Program-made: the position numbers and the translations under genes
Shown: positions 21,387-31,803 of the stretch, piece after piece
Layout: every line of letters begins with the position of its first letter
Numbering within the stretch: the first letter of the stretch is position 1
NCBI GenBank assembly: GCA_034770075.1
Contig: CM068384.1
Coordinates: 41,017,182-41,081,181, forward strand
Source: Aralia elata
Lineage: Eukaryota > Streptophyta > Magnoliopsida > Apiales > Araliaceae
Reading direction: 5' to 3'
Length of the DNA stretch: 64,000 bases
Notes under the pieces: generated by a model
What the model saw: the letters and a program-made list of their open reading frames with translations, nothing else
Told to the model about the DNA's origin: nothing
Database searches by the model: none

Positions 21387-22547
21387 TCACTCGACGGGGT
21401 GATCGTCCGTCTCCTTGACGTCAGAGTATGATGGTGGGAAAGGTGGCAGTGGAGTAGGCACGGGAAAGGGGAGTGGAGCTGCACCCGGGTGTTGTGCTGC
21501 TAGAGCCGCGCTGAAGCTGGTAGTGAAGTTCCACATGTGCTCCTGCCTCTCTGCTATGCGCTGGTTCTGCCTCTCTAGCCTCTTAGCGCGTCTGTCTATC
21601 AATAACTGGAGGCTGCGGATCTGAGAGCTGAACTTAGCCTTAGGCCGCGACGAACTAGTAGGTAACTGTACATCCTCCTCCTCCTCGGAGGTAGCCACAA
21701 TGATAAAGCCTCGGCCTCGAGGATGTGACTCGGCTCTGTCCCATACCTTGTACCTCGCGATCAACCTGTGGTCGAGGATCTGTGATGGCTGCTGTGTGAC
21801 CTCATCATCTCGCCACTGTACCCCTGCCTATCTGCACAATCCACAAATGAGGGAGGGATGTGGTAGTCCGCCCTGAACATTACCCCTCAGAAGCCGGCGG
21901 ATACTACCCTCAATGATGTTCCCTACATCAATCGAGAAATCCATAACAATAGCGTATAGTAACGCTGCCTTCTCCTTCGAAACATCGCTCACGTGCTGGG
22001 AAGGCATGAGCTTGGCACTCAGGAAGGCGTACCAAATCTTTCCATACAGGCTGAGGTCCTTGCTGGGGAAGAGAGAAGCACCTCGTTCTCGCCTAGTGAT
22101 CCATGTGGTACCCGGTTTACATAACTCTGTTACAATCTTATCAAAATCAGGCTGAGAGCGAATGAGCTCAGTGTACTGGCATATTGCAGGAGGCACCAAG
22201 TTATAGTAGTGATTAATTGCCTGTGCGCTGAACGGTACCCTCATCCCCCTGACTATGGCCTCAAAAGGCTGTCTGTCCTGAGCGTTGGCGTAGAACTCCT
22301 GTACCACTGGAACTACTGCTGGGTCGGGGTGGTGGGTGAAAGTGTCCCACACCCTCTCATCTATCTACTCCCAAATCTCTCCATCAACCCCCCTCTCTGG
22401 CCTGAGTCCTCGCTCGGGAGTTAGAGCTTTACCCGTGATGAAGTCATCAAACCTGTCTGCCGCCTCGGCACTAACAAACTTACTGTGGTCATACTGTCTG
22501 GGTGGTGCGGAGGAGGATCCCTCTGTACGAGATCTCTTAGGAGGCAT
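21387..22547 (-). pseudogene. Athila env-like (ORF1-type) protein of C, two in-frame amber codons
   Basis: One frame of about 387 codons runs from ATG 22547 to 21387. It opens MPPKRSR and contains KALTPERGL, VVQEFYAN and SLYGKIWY-type segments, then a proline-rich region and an acidic end. This is the plant-transposon/ATHILA ORF1-like family found downstream of pol; its role is unknown, and 'env-like' reflects position only. I see no clear signal peptide at the start. In-frame TAGs occur at 22362-22364 and 21825-21827. D carries a TAG at the equivalent of the second site. Frame lengths between the stops (61, 174 and 125 codons) look as if separate small proteins existed, but the frame is continuous. 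Confidence 0.75.
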
Positions 22548-23735
22548 GGTAGCAATAATCAGAATCTTCTATTCAGAACAGTCCCAAACCCCGCTGATTT
22601 CAATTCACTGCTAGACAGAAACTTCCCCCAAACTTGAATTTTTCACAAACCCACAATTTCCTGCAAGAATTCTCAAAATACACAACAATATATCCCCAAT
22701 CCCCCAGCTAAACCAACACAACCACAACCGGGTACTCACTGGCAACCAAATCAACAATATGCAGACAACTAACAGTTCAAAATGGTAACAACAATACTGC
22801 CAAACCCAACTGGATGCCCAAATTACTCAATTCTGACCCAATTGACTACTTAGATGCAATATCAATCAAGATTAACAATAAATTCAGCGACAATTGCAGT
22901 GAAAAAAATTTCAGTCCTTAAATTCGTATACCTGCCTTTTGACAGTGGCTGTGTATGAGGAAGGATGAATTTCCTGCTTGAATTCACAAAATTGTGACTA
23001 GAATCCTTACTGAGATGTAATAATACTGAATCCCCGCCCCAATTCCTCAAACTGAATGTCCAAGTTCGAGCGGCAACAATGGTGGTGATTGTCACGGTTG
23101 GAAGTGAGAGAAACCCAAATTGGAGATGGTTTTGTATAGAAACGGGTTGTTCAATCCATAATTAAACTGAAATTGACAGTGGGTTTGTGCTAGGGTTAGG
23201 TTTCGAATGCTTTAGGATGGGTTGGGGGTGCTGGGTTTTAGGTTGCAGAGAATTGGGAAGGGGGGAGAATGGTGCAGAGACGAACGGGAGGAAGTTTTAA
23301 GTTCTGCAATTCCGCTTCTCTCGCCGGGGCGAGAGATTTACTCATGATTTTCTCGCCGGGGCGAGCTCTCGCCGGGGCGAGAGATTCCAAGCCTAAAAAC
23401 CTCGTCGCGGCGAGCCCCCCTGCTGAAGCAAAAATTTGATTTTTGAAAAATGAATACAGGGGCCATGTTTGATACTAACTCCCTGTATCCCTGCAACCTA
23501 CAAAACATACATTAGAAGCAATAGGCCAAAAATGACCCTCAAAAGTGACTTGGTGCTAAAAAATCCAAAACTAACACACAATACACTAAATATGAAAAAC
23601 TTAAAAACTAACAACCATGAAAATGCAATAAATAAGATACACTACCAAATCATAAAAGGATACGGAAAACGGTGGGTTGCCTCCCCCCGAGCGCGTGGTT
23701 TAAAGTCCTCGGCCCGACTTCACATCCATTCAAGG
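22548..23735 (-). other. Spacer between pol and env-like frame of C
   Basis: Non-coding. Near the pol end the sense strand carries the GGGAGGCAACCC box. The GC-palindrome cluster lies at 23317-23420. Plus and minus frames of 77-92 aa have no recognised homology. Confidence 0.6.
23317..23420 (-). repeat. Internal GC-palindrome cluster of C
   Basis: Four copies; the plus strand reads CTCGCCGGGGCGAG and a CTCGTCGCGGCGAG variant. In the sense strand this is CTCGCCCCGGCGAG, the reverse complement of the sense form in the LTR cluster. Flanking spacers such as TTTTTAGGCTTGGA also match the antisense of the LTR cluster (TTTTAAGCCTTGGA), so this is an inverted duplicate. Confidence 0.8.
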
Positions 23736-25589
23736 CTAATCGGCTAAAGTGATCGAGGTCTTCTGGCGAGCGAAGCCGCCACCCCAATAATGTTTAAGGC
23801 GCTGCCCGTTAACTTTGAATGTCACTTCCGGATTATCACCATAGACTTCAACAGCTCCGTGTGGGAATGCGTGCTTGACAGTAAAAGGACCCGACCAACG
23901 CGATTTGAGCTTTCCGGGAAAAAGCCTCAATCTAGAGTTGTACAACAATACTGCTTGGCCAGGCTCGAATTTTCTGTCAACAATCTTCTTATCATGCCAC
24001 CTCTTTACCTTTTCCTTGTACAATTTTGAATTTTCATAAGCTTGCAGTCGGAACTCATCAAGTTCATTGAGCTGAAGAAGCCTTTTCTCGCCTGCAGTTG
24101 TGAGGTCAAAATTCAACTTTCTAATGGCCCAAAACGCCTTGTGCTCAAGCTCAACCGGGAGATGGCATGCCTTTCCATAAACAAGCTGGTATGGTGACAT
24201 ACCAATGGGTGTTTTAAAAGCCGTTCTGTACGCCCACAGTGCATCATCCAGCTTTGTTGACCAATCTTTTCTTGTGGGATTGACGATCTTTTCCAGAATT
24301 TTCTTCACTTCTCTGTTGGAAACCTCCGCTTGTCCATTGGTCTGGGGGTGATAAGCAGTAGCAATTCTATGAGTGACCCCATATTTTCCCAAAAGGGCAG
24401 CAAAGTGCTTATTGCAGAAGTGACTCCCTTCATCACTAATCATAGCCCTCGGAGTACCGAATCTTGTGAAGATATTCTTTTGAAGGAATTTCAGCACTAC
24501 CTTGGAATCATTAGTGGGAAATGCGGCTGCCTCCACCCATTTAGATACATAATCTACTGCCAAGAGAATGTATAGATGGTTGAAAGAGGGTGGGAATGGC
24601 CCCATGAAATCTATACCCCAAACGTCAAAGACCTCGACCTCCAGGATCATGTTTAAAGGCATTTCATGCCTTTTGGAAATGTTCCCCATCCGTTGACATC
24701 TATCACATTTTAGCACAAACTGATGAGCATCCTTGAACAAAGTTGGCCAAAAGAACCCTGCTTGCAACACCTTAGTGGCTGTTTTCTCACCTCCGTAGTG
24801 TCCTCCATATAACGAATCATGATAGTGATGGAGAATGCTCTCGACCTCGCTCTGTGGGACACACCTTCGAATCATTTGGTCCACACAATGCTTGAACAAA
24901 TAGGGCTCATCCCACATATACCTATTAACGTCATGAAGAAACTTTTTCTTTTGCTGCCACGACAAGTCCGGTGGGAGTGTGTTACTAACCAAGTAGTTAG
25001 CAAAATCAGCATACCAAGGTATTTCGCCTTGAACCACAAACAGCTGTTCATCCGGGAAAGATTCATTTATTAGAACTTTGTCTTCCTTATCAAGACCCGG
25101 ATTCTCCAATCTAGATAGATGGTCGGCTACTTGGTTTTCAGTTCCCTTTCTGTCCCGAATCTCCAAGTCAAACTCCTGCAGCAATAAGATCCATCGAATC
25201 AATCTCGGTTTAGCATCTTTCTTTGCAATGAGATACCGAATAGCTGAATGATCCGTGAATACAACCACCCTTGTTCCAATCAAGTAAGATCGAAACTTGT
25301 CAAATGCATAAACTACTGCAAGCAACTCCTTCTCGGTAGTGGTGTAATTGAGTTGTGCATCAGTTAAGGTTTTGCTGGCGTAGTAAATAGCATGAAAAAC
25401 CTTCTCCTTGCGCTGTCCCAAAACAGCCCCAACCGCATAATCACTGGCATCACACATCAATTCGAAGGGTTTTGACCAATCCGGAGCAATGATCACTGGT
25501 GCAGTGGTTAATTTCTTCTTTAGAAGCTCAAAAGCAATCAAGCACTCTTCATCAAACTTGAATGCACATCTTTCTCTAATAGACTGCAT
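23736..25589 (-). CDS. pol: C pol 3' part: RNase H and integrase (617 codons open)
   Basis: RNase H with catalytic candidates D47 (CDASD), E87 (TTTEKELLAV), D113 (FTDHS) and D156 (DHLSR). Then the IN zinc finger: HHYHDSLYGGHYGGEKT near 254-270 and C295/C298 in CDRCQ. The IN core has D327 (WGIDFMG), D386 (ISDEGSHFCN) and E422 (NGQAEVSNREVK). The C-terminal part continues through ARKLN-type and LLYNSRLRLFPGKL segments to the end. RH removes RNA from the hybrid and IN joins the cDNA to the host. All visible catalytic residues are intact. The ATG at 25589 is not the true start; the frame is the continuation of the RT frame after a 1-bp deletion near 25564. Confidence 0.9.
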   Translation of the reverse strand: MQSIRERCAFKFDEECLIAFELLKKKLTTAPVIIAPDWSKPFELMCDASDYAVGAVLGQRKEKVFHAIYYASKTLTDAQLNYTTTEKELLAVVYAFDKFRSYLIGTRVVVFTDHSAIRYLIAKKDAKPRLIRWILLLQEFDLEIRDRKGTENQVADHLSRLENPGLDKEDKVLINESFPDEQLFVVQGEIPWYADFANYLVSNTLPPDLSWQQKKKFLHDVNRYMWDEPYLFKHCVDQMIRRCVPQSEVESILHHYHDSLYGGHYGGEKTATKVLQAGFFWPTLFKDAHQFVLKCDRCQRMGNISKRHEMPLNMILEVEVFDVWGIDFMGPFPPSFNHLYILLAVDYVSKWVEAAAFPTNDSKVVLKFLQKNIFTRFGTPRAMISDEGSHFCNKHFAALLGKYGVTHRIATAYHPQTNGQAEVSNREVKKILEKIVNPTRKDWSTKLDDALWAYRTAFKTPIGMSPYQLVYGKACHLPVELEHKAFWAIRKLNFDLTTAGEKRLLQLNELDEFRLQAYENSKLYKEKVKRWHDKKIVDRKFEPGQAVLLYNSRLRLFPGKLKSRWSGPFTVKHAFPHGAVEVYGDNPEVTFKVNGQRLKHYWGGGFARQKTSITLAD

Positions 25590-28500
25590 AAAGGCTTTGT
25601 GATCTTAGAAAAATCCTTAATGAATATTCGGTAAAACCCTGCATGTCCCAGAAAACTACGAATGCCCTTCACTGAGGTTGGTGGAGGTAAATTTTCAATT
25701 GTTTCAAGTTTTGCTCTATCTACCTCAAGACCCTTTGATGACACTTTATGCCCCAGTATTATCCCCTCTTGCACCATGAAGTGGCATTTTTCCCAGTTGA
25801 GCACTAGATTAGTTTCCACACATCTCTTCAGTATTAGAACTAGATTTTCCAAGCAGTTGTCAAATGAATCACCAAACACTGAGAAGTCATCCATGAAAAC
25901 TTCAACATTGCGTTCTACCAAATCTGAGAAAATAGCCATCATGCACCTTTGAAAAGTGGCGGGTGCATTACACAATCCGAATGAGACCCTTCTAAAAGCA
26001 AAAGTACCAAATGGGCATGTGAAGGTAGTCTTTTCTTGATCTTCTGGAGCAATAGCAATCTGATTATATCCCGAATATCCATCCAACAAGCAATAGTACT
26101 CATGTCCAGCTAGTCTATCCAACATTTGATCAATGAAGGGTAATGGGAAATGATCCTTTCGAGTTGCTTTGTTAAGTCTCCTGTAATCCATGCACACCCT
26201 CCAACCAGTTACTGTTCTTGTTGGAATTAACTCATTATTTTCATTGGCAACGACTGTCATGCCCCCTTTCTTGGGTACACACTGAACTGGGCTCACCCAA
26301 GCACTGTCAGAGATAGGATAAATTATTCCAGCATCTAACCACTTCAAAATCTCTTTCTTTACCACTTCTTTCATGATTGGGTTGAGCCTCCTTTGATGTT
26401 CCACAGTGGGTTTACTATCATCTTCCATCAAGATTTTGTGCATACAGTAAGATGGGCTTATTCCCTTGATGTCGGCGATGGTCCATCCAATAGCAGATTT
26501 GTACTCCCTAAGAACCCGCAACAGCTTGCTTTCCTGAAACTCGTTAAGCACAGATGCAATAATAACAGGTAAAGTAGCTGAATCTCCTAAATATGCATAC
26601 CTGAGATGGTTAGGCAAGGGTTTTAGCTCAAGTGATGGAGGTGTCTCAAGTGATGGTTTCAACCGATCTGTAGCATTCTCAGCATGTTCAAGAGATTCAA
26701 ACGGGATTTGAAACTTGCTCCCCCGTGGCACTGTATCCAAAATCTGTAGATATTCAACCAAATCTGGATCTTCTATGTCAAACTCTCCCAGAAGTGCAGT
26801 CTCTAATGGATCATTGTTTAACACATTCAAAAACTCGTCATTCACAGCTTGCTCGATAACATCCACTTGAAAACATTCTTCCTCATCCGAAGGGAATTTC
26901 ATGGCCTTAAATACATTGAAGGTCACTTCTTGATCCTGAACCCTCATAGTGAGCTCTCCCTTTTGCACATCGATTAAAGTTCTTCCAGTGGCTAAAAATG
27001 GTCTCCCCAGAATAATAGGAATGTTTTTATCTTCCTCAAAATCTAAGATGATAAAATCAGCTGGGAAGATGAATTTATCCACCTTAACAAGAATGTCTTC
27101 CACAATTCCCCTTGGGTATGTAACCGATCTATCGGCAAGCTGAAGAGAAATGTTTGTAGGCTTTGGTGCAGGCAATCCCAACTGAGTATACACGGATAAT
27201 GGCATGAGATTTATACTAGCACCCAAGTCACACAAACATTTGTTGAAAGAAAGGCTACCAATAGTACACGGTATAGTGAAGCTGCCTGGATCTTTCAACT
27301 TGGGAGGTAGCTTTCTTTGCAGCACGGCACTACATTCCTCTGTCAAAGCCACTGTCTCAAAGTCATTTAGCCTTTTCTTCCTAGATAGAATTCCTTTCAT
27401 AAATTTGGCATAGCTAGGCATCTGTTCTAAGGCCTCTGCAAAAGGAATGTTAATTTGTAGCTTCTTGAAGACCTCCAGGAATTTGGCAAACTGTTTATCC
27501 AACTTTTGCTTTTGCAATCTCTGAGGGAAGGGTACTGGTGGATACACTTTTGGAGTAGGCTCAACACTAGGTTTATCTGTGGTATCTTTCTGCTCTGACT
27601 CAGGTGGTACACTGCTGTCCATTTCCTTAGAAAAATCAGCATTGTTCAAGTCCGGAGGAGAGCTTGAGTGGGCTGCCCCCTTTTGCAATTCGGGCTCCTG
27701 TAAGGTTTGTTTACCACTTCTGAGAGTTACTGCCTGACATTCCTCTTTCCCATCTCTTCTTGGATTAGTCTCTGTGTTACTAGGAAGAGATCCCTGAGGT
27801 CTATTTGACATGGAACTAGCCATCTGCCCAATTTGATTTTCCAAAGCCTTAAGTGCTGCTGCTTGGTTTTTAATCAAGATATCTTGGTTAGCCATGTGTT
27901 TCAATATCAACTCCTCAAAATCTGATTTTCTCTCTGGTTGTGATTGTGAGGTTTGAGCTGTATGATGTTGTGGCTGATTTTGGAACCCTGGTGGATGATG
28001 TGGCTTAGGAGCTTGCTGAAAATTTTGATTGTTGCTCCATGAAAAGTTAGGATGGTTCCTATTTCCAGCATTGTAAGTGTTTTGGTACTGATTTGGCGGT
28101 CTCTGGTAGCTACTTACAAACTGAACTACCTCATGGTCAAATGGGCATTGGTCATTGGCATGTGTCCCTGCACAAACTTCACAAACAACAGCCACCTGCT
28201 GCACTTTTGAATCAGTCAAGGAATCAAGTTTCTTTGACATTGCTGCCATCTGAGCTGCTAAGGCTGTGATGACATCCACCTCTAATACTCCGGCTACCTT
28301 TGGTTGACTCATCCTAGCAGTAGGCCATTGGTAGTTATTTGCAGCCATAACCTCCAATAAATCAAGTGCTTCCCCATAATTTTTAGCCATGAGAGATCCT
28401 CCCGCAGCTGCATCTATGCAAGACCGATTGTGAGATCCCAATCCATTGTAGAAGGTATTTAATTGCATCCATGGGAGGAATCCATGATGTGGGCATCTTC

Positions 28501-29086
28501 GAAGCAAATATTTAAATCTTTCCCAAGCCTCATACAATGACTCCCCATGATGTTGTTCAAAGGTTGCAATTTCATTTCTCAATCTAGCAGACTTTGCAGG
28601 AGGGAAGAACTTTGCCAAAAATTTCTGTGCTAAGTCCGACCATGTAGTGATGGATCCCGGTGGCAATGAGTGAAGCCAACTCTTAGCTTTATCTCTCAAA
28701 GTGAACGGAAAAAGTCTAAGTCTCAAAGCATCATCCGTCACTCCATTAAATTTGAAAGTATCACAAATCTCAATAAAGCTCAACAAATGCTCATTAGGGT
28801 TGTCATTAGGCAAACCCCCAAACTGTAACGAATTTTGCACCATCTGTATTGTCCCCGGTTTGATTTCAAAGGCATTTGCAGTTATTGCCGGTCTTGTGAT
28901 ACTAGACTGTAAATCACTTATCTGCGGCGTTACATAGTCTCTCAATGCTTTTTGTTCCTCTGCCGCCATAGTTTCTTGATTGTTAGAATCCCTGATTCTT
29001 TCTCTTCTTAGTCTTCGGGTATTTCTCTCGATCTCGGGATCGTAAGGAAATAACTCAAGACTTTGTGATCGGCGCATACAAATCAA
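25538..29086 (-). CDS. gag-pol: C gag-PR-RT polyprotein (1182 codons open)
   Basis: Gag capsid-like core at about residues 100-220 (LLSFIEICDTFKFNG, then SWLHSLPPGSITTW) is Athila-type. The zinc knuckle CEVCAGTHANDQC is at 302-314. Protease has DLGAS at 620-624. RT follows with VPKKGGMTVV near 938, the first catalytic Asp in LLDGYSGYNQI (D1002) and FMDD at 1064-1067. The frame then reaches the thumb/connection (LLEKD) and shifts; the last ten residues are out of frame. Gag packages RNA, PR processes the polyprotein and RT makes cDNA. Comparison with D at 34480-34500 places a single-base deletion near 25564. Otherwise the frame appears intact. Confidence 0.92.
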   Translation of the reverse strand: MICMRRSQSLELFPYDPEIERNTRRLRRERIRDSNNQETMAAEEQKALRDYVTPQISDLQSSITRPAITANAFEIKPGTIQMVQNSLQFGGLPNDNPNEHLLSFIEICDTFKFNGVTDDALRLRLFPFTLRDKAKSWLHSLPPGSITTWSDLAQKFLAKFFPPAKSARLRNEIATFEQHHGESLYEAWERFKYLLRRCPHHGFLPWMQLNTFYNGLGSHNRSCIDAAAGGSLMAKNYGEALDLLEVMAANNYQWPTARMSQPKVAGVLEVDVITALAAQMAAMSKKLDSLTDSKVQQVAVVCEVCAGTHANDQCPFDHEVVQFVSSYQRPPNQYQNTYNAGNRNHPNFSWSNNQNFQQAPKPHHPPGFQNQPQHHTAQTSQSQPERKSDFEELILKHMANQDILIKNQAAALKALENQIGQMASSMSNRPQGSLPSNTETNPRRDGKEECQAVTLRSGKQTLQEPELQKGAAHSSSPPDLNNADFSKEMDSSVPPESEQKDTTDKPSVEPTPKVYPPVPFPQRLQKQKLDKQFAKFLEVFKKLQINIPFAEALEQMPSYAKFMKGILSRKKRLNDFETVALTEECSAVLQRKLPPKLKDPGSFTIPCTIGSLSFNKCLCDLGASINLMPLSVYTQLGLPAPKPTNISLQLADRSVTYPRGIVEDILVKVDKFIFPADFIILDFEEDKNIPIILGRPFLATGRTLIDVQKGELTMRVQDQEVTFNVFKAMKFPSDEEECFQVDVIEQAVNDEFLNVLNNDPLETALLGEFDIEDPDLVEYLQILDTVPRGSKFQIPFESLEHAENATDRLKPSLETPPSLELKPLPNHLRYAYLGDSATLPVIIASVLNEFQESKLLRVLREYKSAIGWTIADIKGISPSYCMHKILMEDDSKPTVEHQRRLNPIMKEVVKKEILKWLDAGIIYPISDSAWVSPVQCVPKKGGMTVVANENNELIPTRTVTGWRVCMDYRRLNKATRKDHFPLPFIDQMLDRLAGHEYYCLLDGYSGYNQIAIAPEDQEKTTFTCPFGTFAFRRVSFGLCNAPATFQRCMMAIFSDLVERNVEVFMDDFSVFGDSFDNCLENLVLILKRCVETNLVLNWEKCHFMVQEGIILGHKVSSKGLEVDRAKLETIENLPPPTSVKGIRSFLGHAGFYRIFIKDFSKITKPLCSLLEKDVHSSLMKSA

Positions 29087-29230
29087 GGGTACCTACACAA
29101 TCAAATCAAGGGTACCTACACAATCAAGTAAATAAAAATTAAAAACAAGTCTAAATTAAGATCAATTCAACTATAATCAATATTGGTAAAATTATTGTAA
29201 AATAATTCCCCGACAACGGCGCCAAAAACT
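29087..29230 (-). other. C 5' leader with primer binding site
   Basis: A short leader holding a direct repeat of AATCAAGGGTACCTACACA near 29083-29120. The PBS is at 29207-29224: minus strand TGGCGCCGTTGTCGGGGA, matching the plant tRNA-Asp(GTC) 3' end type, 6 nt from the LTR. Confidence 0.8.
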
Positions 29231-30824
29231 TGTTGCTTGATTTCGCAATCAATAAAACACGCGCAAGTATACGCGGTCCACAAGTAGTATAAGATAAGTA
29301 AAGTGTCGACCCCACGAGGAATTATGTTAAATAATTACCAAATATCAATCGCATGTAAAATTAATCTAATTTAAACAATAACAATATGATTTGTGTTTGT
29401 TGTTGATTATAACTAAAATAAAGACAATGTAGAAAGCAAGGTTTTACTAATACGGATAAAGTTCAAGATACAAAGGTCTAAGATTACAATATCCCCCAAC
29501 TCTTCATTTAAATATCATACTCTCTCTTGTTTGGTAAATTAGAACATAAGAATTGCTACCCGAGAAATCACAAGTATATATAAGCCTCTCTCGATGGTCG
29601 AATACGTATTTCCTATTGTGGTGTATAGATATATTTCTATTCTACACACTAGCAAGAATCTCATATCAAGAACAATTAATAAGACACATGTCACGTAAAA
29701 TCCCATTAACCATTCTATCAATTACCAACTTTCACAATAGAAATCATTAAACACGGATTCTCAATTGGATACATGTGGCATTTAGGTATATGTCTATCCT
29801 AAATACAATCAAATTATCAATCCTCAAGACTAATACATAAGACTCACGTCACATAATCTCATACATTATCCATAAAGAATATCTAACTTTCACATGAATT
29901 CATAACTAGGTCTCAACTTACACTTCCTCTCTCAATTCCATATAAGTTACCAAGGTAATTACGGGCCAAGCAATTAATCCTTAAGCAAAGGTTATGAACT
30001 CCAATTTATGTAATGACTAACTACCAATCAAAGAGAGAGCATTCAATTTAAACTACAAGTTGGGTTCCATTGCAATCTTAGAATGAAGAGTTTAGCTCAT
30101 ATTAAATCTCAATAACATCATAATCTGATTATAGTACATGGTTGAAGTTACAAAATAAGAAAGAAGACTAAAACATATGAAGATACACCCTTTTTGTGAT
30201 AAGAATCCCGAATTGGTGTGGTGTAGTTCTTCTTCTCTAATCCTTGCTCCCCTATTTCGTGCTCCTAGCCTCTTTTGTTGAAGAAATTCTGATAATCTTT
30301 CCTTTAGTTCCTTTGTTCTTCTCTTTTTAGCTCCAAACCCTAGCTTTTTCAATATATGTAACCAAGCTTGAATGATGCAATACCAACTCCCTGGATGCCT
30401 GATAATTCTTCCCTCTCTCCTCATTTTCCCGTTCCTGAAATTCCTCCTCTAGTGCGCCACAATAACAGAACAGACAAAGCAAGCCGCTCAGAAAATCGCG
30501 CTCTCGTCCCAGCGAGAAAAACAGCCTGGGGAGCTCGCCCCGGCGAGGGCTCGCCCCGACGAAGTTTTAAGCCTTGGAGGCTCGCCCCGGCGAGAGCTCA
30601 CCCCGGCGAGGAAAATGGCCTGGGGAGCTCGCCGCGGCGAGGTCTCATGTCATGCGGAAATTACTCTTTTGCCCTGGACTTGCTAAAAACCGCCACGATC
30701 GTCCACAACTGTTCTCTGCACAACAAAAGCATAAAACAAGTAAATAGATACTATAAACACCTAAGGATAGCAAAGAATTGAGTTCAAAAGATAACTAATT
30801 CGTAGGTATAAAACCCACTCATCA
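29231..30824 (-). repeat. Element C 5' LTR (1594 bp)
   Basis: Termini as in the 3' LTR. The U3 palindrome cluster spans 30500-30643 with one extra unit. It would drive transcription leftward through gag. Confidence 0.93.
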
Positions 30825-30829
30825 TGTAC

Positions 30830-31803
30830 CTTTGTAGCCACCAAATCAATTCGTCTCGTATGATGCCTTAAATCCCAACGAAGATCCTCAACCAAATCAG
30901 GTGGTGGCATTGAACCCTCAACAGTAGTAGGATGCTCAACAGGCTGCTCACCATGCTCTGGAGGAATAATAATAAATCCCAGCCCTCGTGGGTGAGATTC
31001 GCCCCCAGTCCATACCTTGTAACGTACCATCATAGAATGGTCAATCGGGGCTAAGGGAGCCTGTAATGCTTCGTCATCATCCCACTGAACCCCAGCCTAT
31101 CGACACAATGCTGTAATTAAAGATGGATAAGGCAGCCCACCAGAAGTACCCTATTCAATTCCTCGCACAATAAACTCATGGATAACTTCCCCGACATCTA
31201 CCATTTTTCCTTTGGCTATGCAAAACAATAAAGCAGCCCTCTGATTGATAACATCGCTCATATGCCGGCACGACATCAATTTAGCACATATAAATGCATG
31301 TTAAGCTTTTCCATATCTGCTCAACTTGGAAGATAGGAAGTGCACTGCTTCTTGTCGATCTGTCAGTTTCCATTCAGTTCACAAAGAGTTGCAATTACCT
31401 CACTATAATCCAAGTTATGTCGCAAATAATTCATATACCCATTGCCATGAATCTTTTCCAATCCGTAGTATGCGTTGATTGCCTTCCAACCAACATTTAT
31501 CGATTTTCCACGAACCATCACTGAATTTCCAATGGCCTCTTTAGCATTTGCATAAAACTCCTTTACAATTTTAACCGCTGCTGGCTCAGGTTGTGCTGTA
31601 AAAGCCATCCACTTTCGGCTTCTAAGCATATGAGCAATTTCTCCATCTTCACGCTCATCCGGTAGCAAACCACGTTCAAGAATTAAGGTTTTCCCGAACA
31701 ACCATTTTTGATATCTGTCGAAAGCTTGTTGACTTACAAATCTTTTCTTGTCAAACTTGCCAGAAGATCCTGAACTTTCCCCTCTGTGCCTTTTGGGAGC
31801 CAT
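30830..31803 (-). pseudogene. Env-like N-terminal part of element D
   Basis: Opens MAPKRHRGESSG and contains LILERGLLPDE and KIVKEFYANAKE, aligned with the C env-like frame. Frameshifts lie in 31100-31370. The minus strand carries TAG after LCR at the place matching the second amber codon of C. The segment up to RRIDLVATKV is cut at 30830 by element C and resumes at 18517. Confidence 0.75.

Larger units (their letters stand above)
18523..30824 (-). mobile_element. Element C: near-complete Athila-type LTR retrotransposon
   Basis: LTRs at 18523-20101 and 29231-30824 have TG...CA ends and are flanked by the perfect duplication TGTAC (18518-18522 and 30825-30829) inside the env-like frame of D. 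Sense order: LTR, PBS (tRNA-Asp type), gag, PR, RT, RH, IN, GC cluster, env-like frame, internal PPT-like motif, hairpin module, GAGCG motif, PPT, LTR. By eye the LTRs differ at about twenty sites plus a 15-bp indel, so the insertion is fairly recent. One frameshift and two amber codons are the only obvious lesions. Confidence 0.95.
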
